DNA from: Roseateles_B flavus
GTDB lineage: Bacteria > Pseudomonadota > Gammaproteobacteria > Burkholderiales > Burkholderiaceae_C
DNA: 64,000 nucleotides
Direction of reading: 5' to 3'
NCBI RefSeq assembly: GCF_039872765.1
Contig: NZ_JBDPZC010000001.1
Coordinates: forward strand, 1,240,001 to 1,304,000
Part shown: piece after piece, positions 39,593 through 47,759 of the stretch
How the letters are laid out: the number at the start of each line of letters is the position of its first letter
Numbering within the stretch: the stretch's first letter is position 1
Translations under genes and position numbers: made by a program
The notes under the pieces: model-generated
Told to the model about the DNA's origin: nothing
Seen by the model: the letters and a program-made list of their open reading frames with translations, nothing else
Database searches by the model: none

Positions 39593-39662
39593 CCTATCAA
39601 ATGTCCCGTTTGATAGGGCTGCTTAATAGCCAGGGCCAATAGGGGCGATTTGATAAATCAAA
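39593..39662 (+). promoter_or_regulatory. Repeats and palindromes upstream of ahpC
   Basis: CCTATCAAA (39593-39601) and TTTGATAGG (39609-39617) are perfect arms. ATAG occurs at 39613, 39626 and 39639, spaced exactly 13 bases. TTTGAT (39649-39654) and ATCAAA (39657-39662) form another small palindrome. These lie 65-135 bases before the ahpC start, fitting a peroxide-stress operator, but they do not match the classical OxyR spacing. Confidence 0.5.
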
Positions 39663-39727
39663 GCTAAGGGAGTCGGGATGACCATAAGATTCAGTCCATC
39701 CCAACAACCCTACAGCGGAGAGTCCCG

Positions 39728-40291
39728 ATGTCCCTGATCAACACCCAAGTCCAGCCCTTCAAGACCGAAGCCTTCCACAACGGCAAGTTCGTCGAGGTGA
39801 GTGACGCCAGCCTGAAGGGCAAGTGGTCCGTGCTGGTCTTCATGCCGGCCGCCTTCACCTTCAACTGCCCGACCGAAGTCGAAGACGCCGCTGACCAGTA
39901 CGCCGAGTTCCAGAAGGCCGGTGCCGAGATCTACATCGTCACCACCGACACCCACTTCTCGCACAAGGTGTGGCACGAGACCTCCCCCGCCGTGGGCAAG
40001 GCCAAGTTCCCCCTGGTCGGCGACCCCACCCACAAGCTGACCCGCGCCTTCGGCGTGCACATCGAGGAAGAAGGCCTGGCCCTGCGCGGCACCTTCGTGA
40101 TCAACCCCGAGGGCGTGATCAAGACCGCCGAAGTGCATGACAACGCCATCGCCCGCGACATGAAGGAAACGCTGCGCAAGCTGCGCGCCGCCCAGTACGT
40201 CGCCAGCCATCCCGGCCAGGTCTGCCCCGCCAAGTGGAACGAAGGCGCCAAGACCCTGACCCCCTCGCTGGACCTGGTCGGCAAGATCTGA
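39728..40291 (+). CDS. ahpC: Alkyl hydroperoxide reductase subunit C (2-Cys peroxiredoxin)
   Basis: A 187-residue typical 2-Cys peroxiredoxin. The peroxidatic cysteine C47 is in FTFNCPTEVED and the resolving C166 in GQVCPAKW. The conserved helper residues (TTDTHFSHKVWH, RGTFVINPEGVIK) are present. It detoxifies hydrogen peroxide and organic peroxides using AhpF as electron donor, encoded 182 bases downstream. GGAGAG supplies the ribosome-binding site. The region upstream holds candidate operator repeats. Confidence 0.97.
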   Translation: MSLINTQVQPFKTEAFHNGKFVEVSDASLKGKWSVLVFMPAAFTFNCPTEVEDAADQYAEFQKAGAEIYIVTTDTHFSHKVWHETSPAVGKAKFPLVGDPTHKLTRAFGVHIEEEGLALRGTFVINPEGVIKTAEVHDNAIARDMKETLRKLRAAQYVASHPGQVCPAKWNEGAKTLTPSLDLVGKI

Positions 40292-40473
40292 CCCCAGTGA
40301 CGCACGTCCGTTTGTCGTGAGACAGACCCGAGCCGCCGGCCTGACAGGGCTGGCGGCCCTCCCAGCGCGCATCGAGCGACGCTGAAAGCGCCCCGGCGGC
40401 CCCGGCGGGTGTTTTCAGGGTGGCTTGGATGGCCACATCTGTACGAAACACACGCAAGGAAAGAGAGCCCGCC

Positions 40474-42039
40474 ATGTTGGACGCCGCACTGAAGGAACAG
40501 CTCAAGGCCTATCTGGAGCGCGTTCGCGAGCCCTTCGAGATCGTCGCCTCCCTGGATGACTCCGCCACCGCGGCCGAGATGAAGGAGCTGCTGCAAGAGA
40601 TCGACGGCATGTGCGACAAGATCCAGCTGCGCCTGGACGGCAGCGACGCCCGCAAGCCCTCCTTCAGCCTGCAGCGCCTGGGCACGCAGCAGAGCCTTCG
40701 CTTCGCAGGCCTGCCCCTGGGTCATGAGTTCACCTCGCTGGTGCTGGCCCTGCTGTGGACCGGCGGCCATCCGCCCAAGGTCGAGCAGGACGTGATCGAC
40801 CAGATCAAGGGCCTGGACGGCGACTTCAGCTTCGAGGTCTACATGAGCCTGAGCTGCCACAACTGCCCGGACGTGGTGCAGGCGCTGTCGCTGATGGCCG
40901 TGCTCAATCCCAAGGTGAAGACCGTGGTGATCGAGGGGGGCGCCTTCCAGGAGGAGGTCACGACCCGCGAGATCATGGCCGTGCCTTCGGTCTACCTGAA
41001 CGGCCAGCACTTCGGCTCGGGCCGTATGACCGTGGAGGAGATCGTCGCCAAGCTGGACACCGGCGCCGCCGCCCGCGATGCCGCGAAGCTGAGCGCCAAG
41101 GATCCCTATGAGGTGCTGATCGTCGGCGGCGGCCCCGCCGGCGCGGCCGCGGCCGTGTACGCCGCCCGCAAGGGTATCCGCGTGGGTGTGGCGGCCGAGC
41201 GCTTCGGCGGCCAGGTCAACGACACCCTGGCCATCGAGAACTACATCTCCGTGCTGGAGACCGACGGCCCCAAGTTCGCGATGGCGCTCGAGGCCCATGT
41301 GAAGGCCTATGACGTGGACATCATGAACCTGCAGCGCGCCGAGAAGCTGATTCCCGCCGCGCAGCCGGGCGGCCTGATCGAGGTGCAGCTGGCCAATGGC
41401 GCGGTGCTCAAGAGCCGCAGCGTCATCCTCTCCACCGGGGCCCGCTGGCGCAACATCAATGTGCCCGGCGAGGCCGAGTACAAGAACAAGGGCGTGGCCT
41501 ACTGCCCGCATTGCGACGGTCCGCTGTTCAAGGGCAAGCGCGTGGCGGTGATCGGCGGTGGCAACTCGGGCGTCGAGGCGGCCATCGACCTGGCGGGCAT
41601 CGTGTCCCATGTGACGCTGCTGGAGTTCGGCGACCAGCTGCGCGCTGACGCCGTGCTGGTGGACAAGCTCAAGAGCCTGCCCAATGTGGCGATCCACACC
41701 CAGGCCCAGACCACCGAGCTGACCGGCGACGGCAACAAGCTGGGCGGCCTGCGCTACACCGACCGCGCGACGGGCACCGAGCATCACGTCGAGCTGGAAG
41801 GCGTCTTCGTGCAGATCGGCCTGGTGCCCAACACCGAGTGGCTCAAGGGCACGGTGGAGCTGTCCAAGTTCGGCGAGATCATCGTGGACCACCACGGCCG
41901 CACCTCGCTGCCCGGTGTGTTCGCCGCGGGCGATGCCACGACCGTGCCCTTCAAGCAGATCGTCATCGCCGCGGGAGACGGCGCCAAGGCCGCGCTGGGT
42001 GCCTTCGACTACCTGATCCGCACGCCGGCGGCGGCCTGA
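40474..42039 (+). CDS. ahpF: Alkyl hydroperoxide reductase subunit F (NADH:peroxiredoxin reductase)
   Basis: A 521-residue flavoprotein. The N-terminal twin thioredoxin-fold domain has the redox pair C128-xx-C131 (LSCHNCPDV); after it come the FAD-binding GGGPAGAAAAVYAARKG, the NADH-binding GGGNSGVEAAIDLAG and the second redox pair C344-xx-C347 in YCPHCDGP, ending with GVFAAGDATTVPFKQI. All four cysteines needed for electron transfer from NADH to AhpC are present. Start 40474 (MLDAALKEQLKAY) follows AAGGAAAG. It likely has its own or read-through transcription with ahpC. Confidence 0.97.
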   Translation: MLDAALKEQLKAYLERVREPFEIVASLDDSATAAEMKELLQEIDGMCDKIQLRLDGSDARKPSFSLQRLGTQQSLRFAGLPLGHEFTSLVLALLWTGGHPPKVEQDVIDQIKGLDGDFSFEVYMSLSCHNCPDVVQALSLMAVLNPKVKTVVIEGGAFQEEVTTREIMAVPSVYLNGQHFGSGRMTVEEIVAKLDTGAAARDAAKLSAKDPYEVLIVGGGPAGAAAAVYAARKGIRVGVAAERFGGQVNDTLAIENYISVLETDGPKFAMALEAHVKAYDVDIMNLQRAEKLIPAAQPGGLIEVQLANGAVLKSRSVILSTGARWRNINVPGEAEYKNKGVAYCPHCDGPLFKGKRVAVIGGGNSGVEAAIDLAGIVSHVTLLEFGDQLRADAVLVDKLKSLPNVAIHTQAQTTELTGDGNKLGGLRYTDRATGTEHHVELEGVFVQIGLVPNTEWLKGTVELSKFGEIIVDHHGRTSLPGVFAAGDATTVPFKQIVIAAGDGAKAALGAFDYLIRTPAAA

Positions 42040-42055
42040 GCGGGCCGGGCCAGGG

Positions 42056-42946
42056 TCAGGCCAGGGCCGGCTGGCGGCTGCGCCACCAGCCCTCGGCGCT
42101 GTAGACGGCCAGGGCGGCCCAGATCAGGGCAAAGCCCAGCACGCGGCCGGCCGAGAAGGGCTCGTGGTACAGCCACACGCCCAGGATGAACTGGATGCTG
42201 GGCGAGATGTACTGCAGCAGGCCCAGCGTGGCCATGGGGATGCGGCGCGCGCCGGCCGCGAAGAGCAGCAGGGGCGCGGCCGTCAGCGGGCCCGCCAGCA
42301 GCAGGAGGCCGATGAGGCCGGCGTCGCCGCTGTTGAGGGCGCTGTGGCCCTGCTGGCCCCACCAGGCCAGAGCCGCGATCGCCACCGGTGCCACGACGAG
42401 GCATTCCAGCACCAGCCCTTCCAGCGCGCCCAGCACGGCGATCTTGCGCAGCAGACCATAGACACCGAAGCTGCCGGCCAGGATCAGGGCCACCCAGGGC
42501 AGACGCCCGGTCTGCACCGTCAGCCACAACACGCCGGCCGCGGCCAGGCCCACGGCCACCCACTGCGCGGGTCGGGGCCGCTCGTGCAGGAAGAAGAAGC
42601 CCAGGGCCACATTGACCAGGGGGTTGATGAAGTAGCCCAGGCTGGCGTCCAGCACATGGTCGTGCTGCACGGCCCAGACATAGGTCAGCCAGTTCGCCGA
42701 CAGCAGCAGGGCCGAGGCCGTGAAGGCCCCCAGCACCTTGGGGCTGCGCAGCACCGGGCCCAGCCAGGCCCAGCGCTTCATGACGCTCAGCACGACCACC
42801 ATGAGCAGCAGGCACCAGACGATGCGGTGGGCCACCACCTCCATGGAGGGCACGCCGCCCAGGTGCTTGAAGTACAGGGGGAACAGGCCCCACATGGCAT
42901 AGGCGAGGGCGGCGCTGATGACGCCGTGGCGCAGGGAAGCGGTCAT
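42056..42946 (-). CDS. rarD: RarD family EamA transporter
   Basis: A 296-residue membrane protein with ten helices, beginning MTASLRHGVISAALAYAMWG and FPLYFKHLGGVPSMEVVAHR, which is diagnostic for RarD (chloramphenicol-sensitive protein), with the typical LLSANWLTYVWAVQHDHVLD segment and QYISPSIQFILGVWLYHEPF. The transported compound is not known. It converges with ahpF, 16 bases apart, and is divergent from the MoaD/ThiS gene. Confidence 0.93.
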   Translation of the reverse strand: MTASLRHGVISAALAYAMWGLFPLYFKHLGGVPSMEVVAHRIVWCLLLMVVVLSVMKRWAWLGPVLRSPKVLGAFTASALLLSANWLTYVWAVQHDHVLDASLGYFINPLVNVALGFFFLHERPRPAQWVAVGLAAAGVLWLTVQTGRLPWVALILAGSFGVYGLLRKIAVLGALEGLVLECLVVAPVAIAALAWWGQQGHSALNSGDAGLIGLLLLAGPLTAAPLLLFAAGARRIPMATLGLLQYISPSIQFILGVWLYHEPFSAGRVLGFALIWAALAVYSAEGWWRSRQPALA

Positions 42947-43100
42947 GAGAAGGGGCGGTGGTACTGCTGAAGGTGCGGCATTGTCGCGGGCCGCGCCGGG
43001 TCTGTCCTGCCGCGGGGCATTGCGCCCGGGGGATGGGTGCACAAAGTCATGGCGGGTAAGTCCGCTTCGGGGCGGAAGCCCTTCACGGCCTAATGCGGCC

Positions 43101-43376
43101 ATGCCCCGCATCGTCTTCACGCCCCAGCTGCGGCGTTTCATCGAGGCGCCCGAGTTCGAGGCCACGGCCCTGGTCCTGCGCGAGGCGCTGGAGCAGGCCT
43201 TCGCCGCCCATGGGCTGCTGCGCGGCTATGTGCTGGACGACCAGGGGCATCTGCGGGCCAATGTGGTGGTCTATGTGGACGGGCGGGTGGTGCATGATCG
43301 CCAGCGCCAGCGCCTGGACCTGGCCCTGCAGCCGGCTTCGGTGATCCACGTGCTGCAGGCGCTGTCCGGCGGCTGA
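43101..43376 (+). CDS. MoaD/ThiS family ubiquitin-like protein ending in Gly-Gly
   Basis: A 91-residue small protein with a beta-grasp pattern: PRIVFTPQLRRFIEAPEFE, GYVLDDQGHLRANVVVYVDG, RVVHDRQ and a C-terminal LQALSGG. The terminal double glycine is the group that E1-like enzymes adenylate and thiolate in MoaD and ThiS. It is followed 35 bases later by a BNR-repeat protein; this pair is conserved in my recollection of betaproteobacterial genomes. Its cognate E1 enzyme is not in the window. Function unknown. Confidence 0.82.
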   Translation: MPRIVFTPQLRRFIEAPEFEATALVLREALEQAFAAHGLLRGYVLDDQGHLRANVVVYVDGRVVHDRQRQRLDLALQPASVIHVLQALSGG

Positions 43377-43411
43377 GGCGACTGTCATCTCTCTTCCCGA
43401 AGGAGCCACGC

Positions 43412-44500
43412 ATGAGTCTTCAAGCCTGGATTGCCACCCGCAAGGGGCTCTTTGAACTGCGCCACGAGGGCGCCCGCGGCTGGCAGGTGGCGGGCACCAG
43501 CTTCCTGGGGGACCCGGTCAGCATGGTGCTGCCGCGCGGTGCCGGTGCCCATGCCGGGCGCATGCTCGCCGGCCTGAATCTGGGCCATTTCGGCGTCAAG
43601 GTGCAGGCCTCGGATGACGGGGGCAAGACCTGGCACGAGCTGCCGGCCCCGGCCTATCCGCCACAGCCTGAAGGCGCGCCGGGCCCGGCCTGGAAGCTGG
43701 CGCAGATCTGGTCCCTGGAGCGCGACGGCCAGCGCCTCTGGTGCGGCACCAACCCCGGCGGCCTGTTCCGAAGCGATGACGGTGGTGCCAGCTGGGCCCT
43801 GCAGCACGGGCTCTGGGACCGCCCCGAGCGCCCCGAGTGGTTCGGCGGCGGCTACGACAGCCCGGGCATCCATTCCATCTGCCCGCACCCGCAGGCGGCG
43901 GACGAGCTGCTGCTGGGCATCAGCTGTGGCGGTGTCTGGCGCAGCAGTGATGCGGCGGCGAACTGGGAGCTGCTGGGCGAGGGCCTGCTGGCCGAGTACA
44001 TGCCGCCGGAGCTGCAGGGCGCGCTGAACACGCAGGACCCGCACCGCATCGTGCGCTGCGCGGCGCAGCCGGAGGTGCTGTGGTGCCAGCACCATTGCGG
44101 CATCTGGCGCAGCACGGACAACGGCCGGCGCTGGCAGCGCCTGCAGGGCCCGGTGTCCAGCTTCGGCTTCGCCGTGGCCGCCCACCCGACGGACGGTGGC
44201 ACGGCCTGGTTCGTGCCTGCCGTCAAGGACCAGTGCCGGGTGCCCGTCGACGGCGCCCTGTGCGTGCAGCGCACCCGCGATGGCGGCCGGAGCTTCGAGG
44301 TGCTGCGCACCGGCCTGCCGCAGCAGGGCTGCTATGACCTCGTCTACCGCCACGGCCTGGCCGTCGATGCCAGCGGGCAGCACCTGCTGATGGGCAGCAC
44401 CACCGGCGGCCTGTGGGCCAGCGATGATGGCGGTGACCACTGGCAAGACCTGACCCTGCGCCTGCCGCCCATCTATGCCGTCCGCTTCGAGGGCTGCTGA
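43412..44500 (+). CDS. BNR/Asp-box repeat beta-propeller (sialidase-like) protein
   Basis: A 362-residue predicted beta-propeller. Six Asp-box motifs (S-x-D-x-G-x-x-W) can be read: ASDDGGKTW, RSDDGGASW, RSSDAAANW, RSTDNGRRW, RTRDGGRSF and ASDDGGDHW. No signal peptide is visible, so it is probably cytoplasmic, unlike true sialidases. The catalytic arginine triad of sialidases cannot be assigned. The gene has a good AAGGAG 6 bases before the ATG. It follows the MoaD/ThiS gene and precedes a CocE hydrolase. Confidence 0.82.
   Translation: MSLQAWIATRKGLFELRHEGARGWQVAGTSFLGDPVSMVLPRGAGAHAGRMLAGLNLGHFGVKVQASDDGGKTWHELPAPAYPPQPEGAPGPAWKLAQIWSLERDGQRLWCGTNPGGLFRSDDGGASWALQHGLWDRPERPEWFGGGYDSPGIHSICPHPQAADELLLGISCGGVWRSSDAAANWELLGEGLLAEYMPPELQGALNTQDPHRIVRCAAQPEVLWCQHHCGIWRSTDNGRRWQRLQGPVSSFGFAVAAHPTDGGTAWFVPAVKDQCRVPVDGALCVQRTRDGGRSFEVLRTGLPQQGCYDLVYRHGLAVDASGQHLLMGSTTGGLWASDDGGDHWQDLTLRLPPIYAVRFEGC
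44443..44458 (+). repeat. Copy of the GCAAGACCTGACCCTG word
   Basis: Exact 16-mer inside the BNR-repeat gene, read as Trp-Gln-Asp-Leu-Thr-Leu. Confidence 0.8.
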
Positions 44501-44536
44501 GCCCACGCCGCGGATCTTCTTCCACTCCACTGTCCG

Positions 44537-46474
44537 ATGTCTTTCGTGAAGCCCACCGTTCTCCTCCCCTGCGCCCTGTCGCTGCTGAGCCTGGCCTGCC
44601 AGGCGCAGACCTCTGCTCCCGCCACGCCGGCCCCCTACGACCTCAAGGCCAACTACACGAAATATGAGTTCCGCGTGCCGGTGCGGGACGGCAAGAAGCT
44701 GTTCACCGTGGTCTATGTACCCAAGGAGGCGGAGGCCTCGGGCAAGCGCTATCCCTTCCTGATGACGCGCACGCCCTACAGCTGCGGACCCTATGGCGTG
44801 GATCGCTACGGCAGCCGCTTCGCGCCTTCGGAGGACTTCCTCAAGGCCGGCTACATCTTCGTGTGCCAGGACGTGCGGGGCCGCTTCATGTCCGAGGGCG
44901 TCTACCAGGAGATGGCGCCCATCAAGACGGGCAAGGGCCCCCGGGACGCCGACGCCAGCACCGACATGCACGACACCGTGCAGTGGCTGCTGGACCACGT
45001 GAAGGGCCACAACGGCAAGCTGGGCATCTGGGGCATCTCCTATCCGGGCTACTACACGTCCACGGCCATCATCGATTCGCACCCGGCCATCAAGGCGGCC
45101 TCGCCGCAGGCGCCCATCGCCGACTACTTCCACCGCGATGACGGCTACCACGGCGGCGCCGTGATGCTGGCCCACAACTACGGCTTCCTGACCGGCTTCA
45201 AGCCCCAGGACAACCCCACGGTGGAGCCCAAGCGCTGGGCCAGCTTCGACTACAACAGCAAGGACGCCTACGACTACTTCCTGCGGCTGGGCAACCTGGA
45301 CAACATCGCCAAGTCCATCGGCAAGGAGCGCAACCCGTACTTCGACGAGCTGATCGAGAACGACCGCTACAACGACTACTGGAAGGCACGCTCCGTCGGC
45401 CCTCACCTGAAGAACATCAAGGCCGCCGTGCTGACGGTGGGCGGCTGGTTCGATGCCGAGGACCTCTCGGGCGCCCTGGCCACCTACCAGTTCATCGAGA
45501 AGCAGAACCCCGGCATCAGCAATGCCCTGGTGATGGGCCCCTGGGTGCATGGCGGCTGGGTGCGCAATGTGGGCAAGGGCCTGGGCGCGGTCGACTTCGG
45601 CAGCAAGACGAGCGAGCACTTCCAGAAGCAGATCCTGCTGCCCTTCTTCGAACAGCACTTGCGCGGAGGCAGTGACGCCAAGCTGCCCGAGGCCAGCATC
45701 TTCGAGACGGGCACCAACGTGTGGCGCCAGTACAGCGCCTGGCCGCCTGTGGAAGCCAAGCCGCGCGCCCTCTACCTGCTGGCGGGCGGCAAGCTCGGCT
45801 GGACGGCGCCTGCCGCCGGCAAGGCCGAGTTCGACAGCTATGTCAGCGATCCCAACAAGCCCGTGCCCTTCATCGGCTACACCTCGCTGGGCATGCCGCA
45901 GGAGTACATGGTCTCGGACCAGCGTTTCGCGGCCACGCGGCCTGATGTACTGGTCTACCAGACCGAGGTGCTGGAAGAGGACGTGACGGTGGCAGGGCCG
46001 GTGAGCCCGCGGCTCTTCGTGTCCACCTCGGGCACGGATGCCGACTGGGTGGTCAAGCTGATTGATGTCTACCCGCCGGACCTCGGCGAGGAGCCGATGC
46101 GCAACCGCGAGCAGATCGCCGACGTGCCGCCGCCGCCGGGCTTCCAGCTGGGCGGCTACCAGCAGCTGGTGCGCGGCGACCCCCTGCGCGGCCGTTTCCG
46201 CAAGAGCTTCGAGAAGCCCGAGGCCATGGTGCCGGGGCAGGTGGAGGAGATCCGCTTCGACATCCCGGACGTGGCCCACACCTTCCGCCGCGGGCATCGC
46301 ATCATGGTGCAGATCCAGAGCTCCTGGTTCCCGCTGATCGACCGCAATCCCCAGAGCTTCGTGCAGATCCGCAGTGCCAAGCCGGAGGACTTCAAGGTGG
46401 CAACGCAGAAGGTCTTTCACTGGAAGGATCAGCCATCGGCGGTGCAGCTGAGGGTGATCGAGGGCGGGCGATGA
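44537..46474 (+). CDS. CocE/NonD family hydrolase (X-Pro dipeptidyl-peptidase S15 type)
   Basis: A 645-residue secreted alpha/beta hydrolase. A signal peptide is visible at 1-25 (VLLPCALSLLSLACQAQ). The nucleophile is Ser168 in GIWGISYPGYYTS; DVRGRFMSEGVYQ and TRTPYS are S15 family landmarks, and the C-terminal beta-sandwich (RLFVSTSGTDADWVVKL, DVYPPD, HRIMVQIQSSWFP) is typical of CocE/glutaryl-7-ACA acylase relatives. Substrates range from esters to acylated amino acids and cannot be set. It starts 37 bases after the BNR gene. Confidence 0.92.
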   Translation: MSFVKPTVLLPCALSLLSLACQAQTSAPATPAPYDLKANYTKYEFRVPVRDGKKLFTVVYVPKEAEASGKRYPFLMTRTPYSCGPYGVDRYGSRFAPSEDFLKAGYIFVCQDVRGRFMSEGVYQEMAPIKTGKGPRDADASTDMHDTVQWLLDHVKGHNGKLGIWGISYPGYYTSTAIIDSHPAIKAASPQAPIADYFHRDDGYHGGAVMLAHNYGFLTGFKPQDNPTVEPKRWASFDYNSKDAYDYFLRLGNLDNIAKSIGKERNPYFDELIENDRYNDYWKARSVGPHLKNIKAAVLTVGGWFDAEDLSGALATYQFIEKQNPGISNALVMGPWVHGGWVRNVGKGLGAVDFGSKTSEHFQKQILLPFFEQHLRGGSDAKLPEASIFETGTNVWRQYSAWPPVEAKPRALYLLAGGKLGWTAPAAGKAEFDSYVSDPNKPVPFIGYTSLGMPQEYMVSDQRFAATRPDVLVYQTEVLEEDVTVAGPVSPRLFVSTSGTDADWVVKLIDVYPPDLGEEPMRNREQIADVPPPPGFQLGGYQQLVRGDPLRGRFRKSFEKPEAMVPGQVEEIRFDIPDVAHTFRRGHRIMVQIQSSWFPLIDRNPQSFVQIRSAKPEDFKVATQKVFHWKDQPSAVQLRVIEGGR

Positions 46475-46511
46475 AGCGCTGAGCTGCTGCCGGAGGGCGC
46501 CAGAGAGGCGA

Positions 46512-47291
46512 TCAGCAGCCTGTCATCAGGGCGGTTTGAATGTGCTCGGCCTCGTCAGGCCAACACCAATCGCCACGCTGCAGCAGGGCTGCCCATTCCG
46601 GACCCGGCGGCGCCTGGAGATCCAGCGTTTGTCCGGTCTGCGGATGCCGCAGGCTCAGCGTCCACGCATGCAGCCACAGCCGCTGCAGCCCCAGGAACTC
46701 CGCCACCGCGCGGTTGTGCGCGCCCTTGCCATGCGTGGCGTCTCCGACCAGGGGGTGGGCGATGTGCTTGAAGTGGCGGCGGATCTGGTGGCGGCGGCCG
46801 CTGTGCGGCGCGGCCTCGACCAGGGCGTAGCGGCTCTCCGGGAAGCGGCCGTCCACGCTGAAGGGCCAGGCCACGCGGGCCAGGCAGCGGTAGTCGGTGC
46901 GGGCGTCGAGCAAGACCTGACCCTGCGAGGGCCGCTCCGGATCGCGCGCCAGCGGATGCTCGATCACGCCGGCGTCCGCGGGCCAGCCGCGCACCAGGGC
47001 CAGGTAGCGCTTGCGCGGCTCGCCCTGCTCGAAGGCCTGGCCCAGGCGCGAGGCAGTGTCGGCATCCAGCGCGAACACGAGCAGGCCCGAGGTGCCCTTG
47101 TCCAGGCGGTGGGCGGGCCAGACGGGGCGGCCCAGCTGGTCACGCAGCAGCTGCAGGGCGAAGCGCTCCTCGTGGGCGTCGAGCGCGGTGCGGTGCACCA
47201 GCAGCCCCGGGGGCTTGTCGATGACGGCGAGGTGCTCGTCGAGATGGAGCACCTTCAGCAGCGACTCGGGCGCCTCGCCCAACGCCGTCAA
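46512..47291 (-). CDS. truC: tRNA pseudouridine(65) synthase TruC-like, TTG start
   Basis: A 259-residue RluA-family pseudouridine synthase. Start: the family N-terminus (LKVLHLDEHLAVIDKPPG) is preceded in frame by TTG at 47291 whose TTGA overlaps the ychJ stop and follows GGAG; no ATG is available. Catalytic motif HRLDKGTSGLLVFALD includes the active-site aspartate; the RRHQIRRHFKHIAHPLVGD segment is typical. TruC modifies U65 of certain tRNAs. Length equals that of E. coli TruC (about 260). Confidence 0.87.
   Translation of the reverse strand: MTALGEAPESLLKVLHLDEHLAVIDKPPGLLVHRTALDAHEERFALQLLRDQLGRPVWPAHRLDKGTSGLLVFALDADTASRLGQAFEQGEPRKRYLALVRGWPADAGVIEHPLARDPERPSQGQVLLDARTDYRCLARVAWPFSVDGRFPESRYALVEAAPHSGRRHQIRRHFKHIAHPLVGDATHGKGAHNRAVAEFLGLQRLWLHAWTLSLRHPQTGQTLDLQAPPGPEWAALLQRGDWCWPDEAEHIQTALMTGC
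46910..46925 (+). repeat. Copy of the GCAAGACCTGACCCTG word
   Basis: Exact 16-mer inside truC; that gene reads its complement as Gln-Gly-Gln-Val-Leu. Confidence 0.8.
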
Positions 47292-47704
47292 CGCAGGTCT
47301 CCGTCCAGGTAATGCCACTGCCCGTCCAGGCGGACGAAGCGGCTGGTCTCGTGCAGGCGCAAGGCGCGGCCGCCCAGCTTGGAGCGGGCGACGAACTCGA
47401 CGGTGGCGTGGTCGGCGTCCTGCTGGGTCCGGGCCTTGATCTGCAGGCCCAGCCACCGGAGGCCGGGTTCGTTGGGCGCCAGCGCGGCCGGGCGGGTGTC
47501 GGGGTGCCAGGTGGCGCGCAGGTAGTCCAGCAGGTTCAGGGTGAAGGCGCTGTAGCGCGAGCGCATCAGCGCCTCGGCATCCGGCGCGTCCCATCGGCCG
47601 GTGCTGGCGAAGCGCTGGTGCAGGGCGCCGCAGCAAGAGGCGTAGGGCAGGGGCCTGGAGCGGGCGTCCAGGCGGCCGCAGGGGCAGGGGTCGGCATCGA
47701 GCAT
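47288..47704 (-). CDS. YchJ family protein with SEC-C-like cysteine motif
   Basis: A 138-residue protein of the UPF0225/YchJ family. The N-terminus has CPCGRLDARSRPLPYASCCG, a SEC-C-like metal-binding pattern (CPCG...CC), followed by the conserved ALMRSRYSAFTLNLLDYLRAT and the C-terminal FVRLDGQWHYLDGD. Function is not known beyond a possible zinc-binding accessory role. It is translationally coupled to truC downstream (TTGA overlap) and divergent from uvrD across 55 bases. Confidence 0.88.
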   Translation of the reverse strand: MLDADPCPCGRLDARSRPLPYASCCGALHQRFASTGRWDAPDAEALMRSRYSAFTLNLLDYLRATWHPDTRPAALAPNEPGLRWLGLQIKARTQQDADHATVEFVARSKLGGRALRLHETSRFVRLDGQWHYLDGDLR

Positions 47705-47759
47705 GCCGGCATCATGCCAGCTGACAGGACCGGGCCGGCGGCCTCTCTAAAATGCGGGG

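Noticed and set aside
39593..39642. Classical OxyR operator before ahpC
   Set aside because: The ATAG elements are 13 bases apart in one direction and the CTAT half-sites needed at the usual spacing are absent; only a diverged or different site can be claimed.
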